Source: JAWPMT01 sp965601475
GTDB taxonomy: Bacteria; Bacteroidota; Bacteroidia; Cytophagales; Cyclobacteriaceae
NCBI GenBank assembly: GCA_965601475.1
Contig: OZ271832.1
Coordinates: forward strand, 2,666,001 to 2,730,000
Direction: 5' to 3'
DNA length: 64,000 nt
In this document: positions 17,499-25,600 of the stretch, piece after piece
Layout of the letters: each line of letters begins with the position of its first letter
Numbering within the stretch: the first letter of the stretch is position 1
Notes under the pieces: generated by a model
Seen by the model: the letters and a program-made list of their open reading frames with translations, nothing else
Told to the model about the DNA's origin: nothing
Databases searched by the model: none
Made by a program: the position numbers and the translations under genes

Positions 17499-17694
17499 TT
17501 CAAGCCTGTAATTGCCCAATAGCATTCTGGGGAACTGGCATTTCCTCGCCCCGCAAATGGGACATGCGCTTCTCCAAAAGTTGATCGACACGTACTATTT
17601 CAAGGATACCCTCGTTTAGCCGATATTGCACATGTTGAATGGTGTGCTTCAAACCTGGGCCTACAGGTCACCTAACCCCTCAAAATCATTGTAA

Positions 17695-19083
17695 ATGTAC
17701 TTTCGCCATATTCTTATCTGTTGCCTTAGCTTGTGCTATTTCGTAGGCAATGCTCAAAATATCCACCGTACAGCCTGTGCTGGCAACCTGGATCGGCTGG
17801 ACAGCATGCTACAGCATACCCACCTACAGGTGCCCGATGATCGTGGTCGTACTTTGCTACATTGGGCCGTAGGATGTAATCAGCGGGAAGTCTTTGACAA
17901 CCTGCTGGAACGTGGTATTGACCTCAACGCCGAAGATCGCGAAGGCTCGACGGCTTTGTATGTGGCCGTGCAATTCGATCGGGCTGACCTGCTGGATACG
18001 CTCATTGCCATACAGCCAAGTGATGAATGGAAAAGCAAGTACGGCGCCGCCCTCCTTGAAAGGGCCATTTTGGACGAACGTCTAGGGTATGTGCAGCAAT
18101 TAGTTAGCAGTGGTGTGGACATTGAGATCCTCAACAGCAGGGGGAGCACCCCATTGGAAGTCTCCAAAAGAATTGGCGCCACGGAAATCTCGCAATGGTT
18201 GATTTCCCAAGGTGCTGACGAATCGAAAATCAGGACCTTCACTATGGAGGGAGATTACATGGGACAAACACCTCCAGGTCTTACCAGGCAACTGTTTGCT
18301 CCGAACTTCATTTCCACTGAGCAACATGAGTTTGGCGCTGTCTTCAATGCTGTCGGCGATGAGTTTTTCTACGCCATCGACATCAAGGGTAAGCCCATAA
18401 CCAGGTATTTAAAGCTCACCAATGGGCAGTGGAGCCAACCTCAGACCATACTGGCACATGAAAAATATGGATACAACGACCCCTTCCTTTCACCGGAGGA
18501 AGATCGGTTGTACTTCATTTCGAAAAGGGCATTGGACGGTGTCAGTGAACCGAAAGAGGATCATGACATTTGGTACGTCGAAAGGGAAGGTGAAACATGG
18601 TCCGAGCCCATTAATGCAGGCCCGAATATCAATAGCGATGGCAATGAATACTACATCTCTTTCACTGGGAGAGGTAGGATGTACTTCTCCTCCAATATCA
18701 ATGCCCCGGTTGACCGAAAGAGATCCGACCTGGACATCTACTATTCTGATTTTGTCAATGGCGAGTTTCAGCCGGCTATTGCTGTTGGAGATTCGGTAAA
18801 CACAGAGCACTACGAAGCCGATGTGTTTGTGGCGCCAGACGAATCTTACCTCATTTTTTGCTCCATTCGTCCGGATGGTCTCGGAATGGGGGACCTGTAC
18901 ATCAGCTTCAAAGATGCGGGCGGCAACTGGTCTAAAGCTCGGAATATGGGTACATCGGTCAATACAGAATACCACGAGCTGTGTCCTTTTGTGACCGCCG
19001 ATGGAAAATATCTGATGTATACCAGCAACAGAGATATTTACTGGATCAGCACGGAGGCCATCGATCAGCTCCGTGGAAAATGA
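17695..19083 (+). CDS. Exported protein with ankyrin repeats and PD40/WD40-like propeller
   Basis: A 462-residue protein. Residues 1-21 are a signal peptide (MYFRHILICCLSLCYFVGNAQ). About 22-180 contains ankyrin repeats (Arg-Thr-Leu-Leu-His-Trp-Ala-Val, Ser-Thr-Ala-Leu-Tyr-Val-Ala-Val, Ser-Thr-Pro-Leu-Glu-Val). About 195-460 is a set of PD40-type blades, including Leu-Ser-Pro-Glu-Glu-Asp-Arg-Leu-Tyr-Phe-Ile-Ser, as in TolB-like propellers. Both modules bind proteins or ligands; no catalytic motif was seen. The stop codon overlaps the start of the alpha/beta hydrolase gene, so the two are coupled. An ankyrin-propeller fusion in the periplasm is uncommon. Confidence 0.8.
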   Translation: MYFRHILICCLSLCYFVGNAQNIHRTACAGNLDRLDSMLQHTHLQVPDDRGRTLLHWAVGCNQREVFDNLLERGIDLNAEDREGSTALYVAVQFDRADLLDTLIAIQPSDEWKSKYGAALLERAILDERLGYVQQLVSSGVDIEILNSRGSTPLEVSKRIGATEISQWLISQGADESKIRTFTMEGDYMGQTPPGLTRQLFAPNFISTEQHEFGAVFNAVGDEFFYAIDIKGKPITRYLKLTNGQWSQPQTILAHEKYGYNDPFLSPEEDRLYFISKRALDGVSEPKEDHDIWYVEREGETWSEPINAGPNINSDGNEYYISFTGRGRMYFSSNINAPVDRKRSDLDIYYSDFVNGEFQPAIAVGDSVNTEHYEADVFVAPDESYLIFCSIRPDGLGMGDLYISFKDAGGNWSKARNMGTSVNTEYHELCPFVTADGKYLMYTSNRDIYWISTEAIDQLRGK

Positions 19084-19745
19084 AAGCAGGCGGAAAAGGA
19101 AAGATCTACGGCATTGGTGGACTTGGAGTTGATGAACGGGTCTTCGCAGAACTCCAACTGGATTTCGAGTTGATCCCACTCCGTTGGATTGAACATGAAC
19201 CCGGAGAGACCATTGAGAGCTATGCACGAAGGTTTCTCAACCAAATTGATCGTGGCGCCCCTTTCTCAATTATTGGTATCTCTTTTGGGGGAATGATGGC
19301 AATTGAATTGAGCAAGATATCTGATCCTACACAAATCGTTTTAATCTCTTCCGCAACTGGAAAGTCAGACATCCCACTGCTCTTCAGGGTTTTTGGCAAG
19401 CTGGGCCTCTTGTCACTAATCCCCACCTTCATGTTGAAGCCGCCGGCATTCATTGCCAACTTTTTCTTTGGGGTTTCAGAGACCAGGTACAAGAAATGCC
19501 TGAAAGAGATCCTGGCAGATACCAACACAGCTTTTCTGAGATGGGCAACCCAGGAAATCTCCAGGTGGGACAATTCGCACCGACCAGGAAATATGACCAG
19601 AATCCATGGCTCATCCGATCGCATACTTCGCTGCTCAAATGAAGAGAGGACAATCACCATTCTTGAAGCAGGTCACTTCATGGTAATGAATAGGGCAAAG
19701 GAAGTCAGCGCGATTCTGAACCAAACCATGTCTGTGCCCAGATGA
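19080..19745 (+). CDS. Alpha/beta hydrolase
   Basis: A 221-residue protein. I chose the ATG at 19080, which overlaps the upstream stop by four bases (ATGA), rather than an in-frame start at 18981 inside the upstream gene. The nucleophile elbow is Gly-Ile-Ser-Phe-Gly-Gly (about 66-71). The acid is probably the Asp in His-Gly-Ser-Ser-Asp-Arg, and the base the His in Glu-Ala-Gly-His-Phe-Met. It lacks a signal peptide, so it acts in the cytoplasm. The substrate is unknown; the short lid segment (about 105-150) is hydrophobic. Its stop overlaps the next start (ATGA). Confidence 0.8.
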   Translation: MKAGGKGKIYGIGGLGVDERVFAELQLDFELIPLRWIEHEPGETIESYARRFLNQIDRGAPFSIIGISFGGMMAIELSKISDPTQIVLISSATGKSDIPLLFRVFGKLGLLSLIPTFMLKPPAFIANFFFGVSETRYKKCLKEILADTNTAFLRWATQEISRWDNSHRPGNMTRIHGSSDRILRCSNEERTITILEAGHFMVMNRAKEVSAILNQTMSVPR

Positions 19746-20446
19746 GCTATGGTCAATCTCAGGTAATTTTGGTTCGCTCCCAAAGAATCCTATTCGCTCA
19801 GATACGCTACCATCCCCTAGCGATAGCTATGTTTGTTAGACAAACGGAATCAAAACGAATGATCAAAGCAATGTCCCTGTGGCTTTTGGTGGCCCCAATC
19901 TCAAACAATAGGCCAGACGGACACCCCTCATTGACCCTGGAAAAACCGGCTGGCTGGATAGACAATAGCAATCTTGACGTGATTGCCAATCTGGAAAAAT
20001 ATGACCTTCAGGAAACTGAGTTGAAAGATCTGATCAATTCCTATCAGGGCAGCCTCACCACCCACATTTACATGAAGTACGATCCGGCCAGTTACCCAGG
20101 TATAATACCGACTGTGCAAGTGAACCTCCGGCCAAACCCAAATCAGGAATTCAATACTTTCAAAACGGCTATTCAACATAGCATGACGGCCATGGCAAAT
20201 TTGTTAGCCAACTTCCAGGTGATTCAATCGTTGCAGGAACTCGAGATTGGTGGAAGAAAAGGTGTTTATTTCCTGGCATCATTCGATATGAAACTACCCA
20301 ACGGGCAAATAGAAAAAATCAGAAGTTGGACCTATGCCATTCCAGTAGGAAACTATTTCTATCAATTGAACTTCTCTGACCTAAGTGACAAAGATGATTG
20401 TGCATCAACCTACGCACGGCTTGTCGAAACCATCAGGATCGATTGA
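19742..20446 (+). CDS. Protein of unknown function (PsbP/DcrB-like fold possible)
   Basis: A 234-residue protein. The first ATG overlaps the upstream stop by four bases, but the sequence up to about residue 39 is unlike the rest; an ATG at 19859 would give a short hydrophobic leader (Met-Ser-Leu-Trp-Leu-Leu-Val-Ala) and a 195-residue protein. After it come a Leu-Glu-Lys-Pro-Ala-Gly-Trp motif and alternating strands ending Arg-Ser-Trp-Thr-Tyr-Ala-Ile-Pro-Val-Gly-Asn-Tyr-Phe-Tyr-Gln-Leu, a pattern seen in PsbP/DcrB-like proteins. I am not certain of the family. It lies in the four-gene chain from 17695 to 20950. Confidence 0.6.
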   Translation: MSYGQSQVILVRSQRILFAQIRYHPLAIAMFVRQTESKRMIKAMSLWLLVAPISNNRPDGHPSLTLEKPAGWIDNSNLDVIANLEKYDLQETELKDLINSYQGSLTTHIYMKYDPASYPGIIPTVQVNLRPNPNQEFNTFKTAIQHSMTAMANLLANFQVIQSLQELEIGGRKGVYFLASFDMKLPNGQIEKIRSWTYAIPVGNYFYQLNFSDLSDKDDCASTYARLVETIRID

Positions 20447-20455
20447 ACAAACACA

Positions 20456-20950
20456 ATGCACAAGGATGGTATGAAACACCTGGAAAAGAATAGAGGAAAC
20501 CCGAAGAAGCTCTTGAAGTTCCTGAATTCTGACGCCTTCAAGGAACGAGCACTAGCAGCTCATTATCTTGGGGAATTGAAATCGCCCGAGCATGAAAGTG
20601 CCTTGATTGAGCGGCTATCAGATTCAGTACCTATAGTGGTGAAGGCCGCGGCATTAGCTCTGGAAAAAATCGGTGCCAAGGAATCCACAAAATTGCTTAT
20701 CCAACAACGATTAAGTGAAATCGAGGATCAGGAACACCGATTGCAGTCCAAAATCTCTGAAGGATGGAAACCAATTTCTGAAGAAGAAAAAGAAGCCCAA
20801 TTACGCCAATATGCAGCAGAGTCCCATCTAAGGGAAAACCGACGCGTCGAAATCAATCAACAGACGCGTTCCATCAAGAACTGGCAGGTGGCCTCTGCCG
20901 TTTTCCTGGTGATTGTACTAGTTTACTATGTGGTCGACTTCCTCTATTAG
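20456..20950 (+). CDS. Small HEAT-repeat protein with C-terminal membrane anchor
   Basis: A 164-residue protein. Residues about 18-85 contain two HEAT-like repeats (Lys-Glu-Arg-Ala-Leu-Ala-Ala-His-Tyr-Leu-Gly-Glu-Leu and Val-Lys-Ala-Ala-Ala-Leu-Ala-Leu-Glu-Lys-Ile-Gly). A charged coiled-coil-like stretch follows (about 85-140), then one membrane helix at about 144-162, close to the end, so the protein is tail-anchored with the repeats in the cytoplasm. An ATG at 20471 is an alternative start. Ten bases separate it from the preceding gene, with which it is probably co-transcribed. Confidence 0.7.
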   Translation: MHKDGMKHLEKNRGNPKKLLKFLNSDAFKERALAAHYLGELKSPEHESALIERLSDSVPIVVKAAALALEKIGAKESTKLLIQQRLSEIEDQEHRLQSKISEGWKPISEEEKEAQLRQYAAESHLRENRRVEINQQTRSIKNWQVASAVFLVIVLVYYVVDFLY

Positions 20951-21067
20951 CGATTAGCTTGAGGGTTTTAGTGTGGCCAGATGTATTGTAGACATGCCCG
21001 AGGCTGACTGGCCAAAATGCGCGCCTCCGGAAATTGTATCCTCACAGTCTCAAAAGTGAAAACAATT

Positions 21068-21436
21068 ATGAAAGCTGTCGTTGTCCCCATATTCAGAATA
21101 TTTGATGTCCACAGAGCCAAGGAGTTCTATATCGATTGGCTGGGATTCCAGGTGGATTGGGAGCATCGGTTCGAAGAAAACACCCCTGTATACATGCAAA
21201 TCTCCCGCGATCGCATGTACTTTCATCTATCTGAGCATTCAGGTGATTGCTCGCCAGGGGCGAAAGCGTTCATAGATTGTGATGATGTAAAGTCCTTCTT
21301 TGAAGAAATCAGCACCCGGCCATACAAATACAACCGTCCCAGCCTGCAAACGACAGACTGGAATACGCTCACGCTGGAGCTAATTGATCCATTCAGCAAC
21401 AAATTACTTTTCAGCCAGGATATGGCGAAGAAATAG
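21068..21436 (+). CDS. VOC superfamily protein, bleomycin-resistance/glyoxalase-like
   Basis: A 122-residue protein; the ATG at 21068 starts the first beta strand correctly (MKAVVVPIFRIFDV), whereas the longer frame from 21017 adds 17 residues without function. The beta-alpha-beta-beta-beta pattern has Lys-Glu-Phe-Tyr-Ile-Asp-Trp-Leu-Gly-Phe, then Trp-Glu-His-Arg-Phe, Pro-Val-Tyr-Met-Gln and His-Leu-Ser-Glu-His, which is the pattern of the bleomycin-binding branch of the family. Such proteins sequester a ligand or catalyse metal-dependent reactions. It is a stand-alone gene, with no resistance neighbours. Confidence 0.8.
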   Translation: MKAVVVPIFRIFDVHRAKEFYIDWLGFQVDWEHRFEENTPVYMQISRDRMYFHLSEHSGDCSPGAKAFIDCDDVKSFFEEISTRPYKYNRPSLQTTDWNTLTLELIDPFSNKLLFSQDMAKK

Positions 21437-21618
21437 CGATTGCGGATGGGCCGCGTTCCTGAAATGGACATTGCAGAAGATCATCCCCTTCCCAAAGGAT
21501 AGCTAATTTCTGAGGCTGTTGCCCAAAAGGCCTTTATTGCGCCAGACATTCTCCTAAATCTCCCCAATGTTTAGAAATCATTGGATTTAGCTTCTCGCCA
21601 CTTCCTTAAATTAGGTAA

Positions 21619-22368
21619 ATGAAAAATCAAGACCTTTGGAATAGGATTGAGGCCTTCCCGCTGGATCATCCGGAAAACAGATTCACTTTTTCCCACAGAC
21701 TGGCAAGGGATAACAACTGGGGTCTCGACTACACTTCCCGTGTGATCCTGGAGTACAAGAAATTCATATACCTGTGTTGTGCGGGGTACGGCGAGATCAC
21801 TCCCAGCGATGCCGTGGATCAGGCTTGGCATCTTCACCTGACCTATACGAGATCCTACTGGGTGGATCTGTGCCGCTATACACTGGGTATGCAAATTCAT
21901 CACAATCCTACCGCAGGAGGTGACTCCGAGAAAAAACGATACGCGCATGACTATGACACCCTAAAGGATGCATATATCAGGGAGTTTGGTCATCCTGCAC
22001 CTCAAGATATTTGGCCCGACAATAAAGATCGATTCAACAACATCGACTTCAAACGAATTAATCTATCCGAATACTGGCTCATCCGGAAACCAAGGTCAAT
22101 CGGACCACGAGCTGTTTTGCTACTTCTCCCTATTGTAGCGCTGCTGTTTATTCAATCAGAAAATCTCGTCCCCTGGGGAACCATAGTATTCGTAGCGGTT
22201 CTCCTCCTGATCGTTGCCCGAACCATCAAAGGTGGAAAGGGCGGCAGAGGTAGAGGTGGCTCTGACAGCGGATGCAGTTGGTGGGGTGGTTTCTGGGGTT
22301 GTTCTGGTGACAGTGATTCCGGGTGTAGTAGCGCAGGATGCAGCGGCTGTGGAGGTAGTGGAGACTGA
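21619..22368 (+). CDS. Membrane protein with Gly/Cys-rich tail (TIGR04222/GRDP-like)
   Basis: A 249-residue protein. The N-terminal 140 residues resemble plant-type glycine-rich-domain proteins (Asp-Gln-Ala-Trp-His-Leu-His-Leu, then Tyr-Trp-Val-Asp-Leu-Cys-Arg). Two membrane helices follow at about 166-182 and 187-202. The tail (about 205-249) is basic, then extremely rich in Gly, Ser and Cys, with five Cys in the last 30 residues in a Cys-Ser-Gly-Cys-Gly-Gly pattern. This arrangement is found in a family of bacterial membrane proteins of unknown function. It converges on the giant gene, with only 41 bases between the stops and no visible terminator. Confidence 0.7.
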   Translation: MKNQDLWNRIEAFPLDHPENRFTFSHRLARDNNWGLDYTSRVILEYKKFIYLCCAGYGEITPSDAVDQAWHLHLTYTRSYWVDLCRYTLGMQIHHNPTAGGDSEKKRYAHDYDTLKDAYIREFGHPAPQDIWPDNKDRFNNIDFKRINLSEYWLIRKPRSIGPRAVLLLLPIVALLFIQSENLVPWGTIVFVAVLLLIVARTIKGGKGGRGRGGSDSGCSWWGGFWGCSGDSDSGCSSAGCSGCGGSGD

Positions 22369-22409
22369 CAGACGAGCCATCAGGACCTCCCCACCACCTT
22401 CTTTATTCT

Positions 22410-22685
22410 TTACCTCCTTCTCACGATGATCTTATAGGTAACTATGTTGTTGCCTTCCTTACGGGTAGGGTCGATGAACCGCACCAGGTAAATGCCCTCT
22501 TCCACATCACTGGTATCCAACACCATCTCACGGTTGTACCCACGACCTACTTCTGCTTCCTTCAACAGCCTGCCCTGCAAATTCAACAGCTGTACCTTCA
22601 CATGCTCGCTCAACAGCTTGCTGTACCTGATCGTCAGCTCACGATCCACCGGATTTGGATACAACTCCAAATCCTTGAAGTAATG
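22410..22685 (-). other. T9SS type A C-terminal sorting domain of the giant protein
   Basis: The last 90 residues have the standard pattern: Leu-Tyr-Pro-Asn-Pro-Val opening near 22680-22640, a Gln-Leu-Leu-Asn-Leu-Gln-Gly-Arg-Leu-Leu strand, Gly-Ile-Tyr-Leu-Val-Arg, and a basic final strand ending Ile-Ile-Val-Arg-Arg-Arg. These domains direct export through the type IX machinery and are cut off or linked to the surface. Confidence 0.9.
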
Positions 22686-25600
22686 TCTATAGAAGCCCAA
22701 CTCCTCAATCAACTCAACCGAGATACCATTCTCATCCACCGTCGCCTCCAACTCCAAGGTGTTGTTCTCCAAGCCTCCTGCACCAACTTCAAACTCTATG
22801 AACGAATCAGGATCCATCGGTATACCCGGATACTCAATGTTCAACCTATAGGTGTCCGGTGGCAAGTTCTCAAACGTAACCCGACCATCCTCATCGGTCT
22901 CCTTGTATACCACCAACTCAAACTCATCATCATTCTCAGGTCTGCCGCCCGTCGCTCTGCGTCTCCTACGCAACGAACAGCCTACCTTCTGCAACTTCCG
23001 ACGGGCACTCAACCTGCTTCCATCCTTCGACGCACTGCGATCATCCGCAAAATCACTCTCCACCAACAAGCCTACCTCGCCATCTCCATCTCCTGGCTGA
23101 AAGCCCTCAGGACGCAACAACATCGCATATCCCCTAATGCTAAAATCATTCCGTAGAAATATCGTGTCCGCCTCAACAAACAAATCCGTGTTCTCAAAAT
23201 AGGTCGGTAAGTACCTTTCCCTACCATCCTCTACTCGCGTCGACAACAGCAAATCTCCCAATACCAACTCCCCAAACGTGAACCGCCCATTGTTTACCGT
23301 GATCACATCCAGTGAATCATAGCCCCGACTCGATTCCCCATCAAAAGGAATCCGCAACGCCTGTACCGATCCCGTCGGCAACCGATCCCCATTCTCATCA
23401 GTGATCCGGCCATCCAATCGCGCCGTAGCAAATACCCGTATCGGATGACTCTCCAATACCAGCCCCGATACAATCGTGTTCTCTACCGTCAGCGTGAACA
23501 AGCCCATATTCTCATAGCGGATGTTCTCAATATTCAAGGCCCGCCTACTGCTGCCGTCAACCACCTGCTGCGTACCCAACGCATTCAACCTTCGCCAACT
23601 GTAGCGATTCGACGTGCCTCCCGTTGCTACATCCAACCTGAAATCCTCTCCTCGTGGGATCAACTCCTCCCGGTCTTCTACGCCCAGCCTGCCTTGATTC
23701 GCATAATTCTCCGAGCCCCCCAACACCGTGATGTTCGGCTCCAAATCACCAAAATCCAACCGGTTGCCCGATACATCCAACTGCGTCAACGACAACCCAC
23801 TCACATCTGGCAATCTGGTAATCTGGTTGTTCGACAAGTTCAACCGGGTCAACCCGCCGATGTCCTGCAAATCGTCCGGTATATCCCCAACCACATTCAC
23901 ACCCGACAAGTCCAGCTCCGTCACCCGATTCAAATCAGGATCCACAACCACTCCTATCCATGTATTAATATCTGCATTGTTAGGCCAGTCCGCTCCATTG
24001 GTCCACGTATCCGCAGCATTCACCGCCGAATAGATGTTCAACAAGGCCTCACGATCCCGCTCCAAAGAACTCACCTTCAATACAAACTCCTTCGTGGTCA
24101 AAGTCAACCCCGAAAAAGACGCGTTGGTAACCTCTACCACATATACCCCCTCATCATCTGTGCTCTCAGGGCTCACCAACAACGTGCCTCCACTATTGGT
24201 CACCCGTTCTCCATCCTTGAACCACCTGTATCTGTTACCGCTGCCACTCACCGTCCGGTCTATCTCAAACTCCTCGCCTACCTCTACCAATGCATCGGCT
24301 ACTTCCAAAACCTCGCCCTGATTATTGAAACGCAAATCACTCGTCTGAGCCAATACGTTCTCCAAGGATCCAAACTCCAATATGTTGCCGCTCACATCTG
24401 CCGACTCCAAACCTGCCAGTCCACTCAGCGTGCCGATCGATCGCAAACGGTTGTTCGATAAATCCAACTTCTCCAAAGCCCCCAACCCATCAGTAATCCC
24501 AGGAATCCTGCCCGACATATTGTTGTCCGACAAATCCAACTCTACAACCCGAGTCCCACTCAGCCTAACTCCTTCCCAGCTACTCAATCGACCTACCAGC
24601 CAGTTGTCCGAACGATTCCAGTTCTTACCTGATGTATTGTCATATATCGATACCAATGCCAATGAATCCTGTTCGGTCTCACTATCCGTGCCCGTCAACA
24701 CACTCACCACATTGCTGTTATCCGATTGCTCTCCGGTATTGTAAACGACCCGAACCCTATAGTAATACCGCGTACCATAAGACAAGCCCCGAACCAACTG
24801 TGTGGTGTCTGTCACCAACAATCCATCATAACCCGCAACAAACGTTGTGAAATTATCGCTCGTGCTCACATCCAACTCATAGTTCAATACCCCGCCTACC
24901 TGGGAATTCCACAGGGATCTGAAACTCGTCGGCGTCACCGACCGCGCCGATAGCGCTTGCGTCGCCCCCGCGGAACGTGTCAACGTGCCACTCGAAACAC
25001 CCTCATTGCCCGCAGAGTCCCGAGCCATCACTTCTATGGTGTAGCTGCCTACATCCAGGGTGTCTATACGACCCGACAACAACGTCCAGGTACCATCACC
25101 ATTGTTGGTCGCATCATAGGTAGAATCTGGTAGCTCAACTCTGATCCGTGCACTTGCATCATCTACATCACCCGATAACTCCGGCGATATCTCATCGGTA
25201 ACCAAATCCTCAACCGTAACCGTAGGGACTACCGTGTCTATCACCAACTCCTCGGTGCTCGTATCAACTCCAACATTGCCAGCCGCATCACTCGCCGTCA
25301 ACGACAACTCATAGGTCCCATCAGACAAAGGCAACACTACATCATCAGCAATCGTCCATGTGCTGTCTCCATTCACCTCAGCCTCATAAACCTCTCCATC
25401 CAAACTCAACTCTACCACCGACGTCGTGTCATCTACCGTGCCACTCAACCCCGGCGTGTTGTCATTGGTCAACAGACTGTCTACCGTAACCACCGGAGCG
25501 GTCACATCATAGCGGATCAACAACGTGTCCGATGCCAGGCTCTCATTACCCGCTGCATCAGTGGCTACCGAGGCGCTCAGGCTTATCTTCACCGTATCCT

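Noticed and set aside
17399..17584. 61-codon frame at the end of repeat array 2
   Set aside because: Most of it is repeat sequence and similar frames are not open in the other copies.
18490..19227. 245-codon minus-strand frame
   Set aside because: It is antisense to the ankyrin/PD40 gene, whose domains are clear, and it has no recognisable motif.
20974..21014. Inverted repeat tggccag/ctggcca after the HEAT protein gene
   Set aside because: The loop is about 27 nt and no T-run follows, so I do not call it a terminator.
21068..21436. VOC protein considered as an antibiotic resistance gene
   Set aside because: The fold is shared by many enzymes and the neighbourhood has no mobile or resistance features.
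23445..24461. 338-codon open frame on the plus strand, antisense to the giant gene
   Set aside because: Its product is low-complexity (Gln, Arg, Ile, His) and mirrors the reverse frame of Ig and LRR coding sequence; many such shadow frames lie across 22410-47435.
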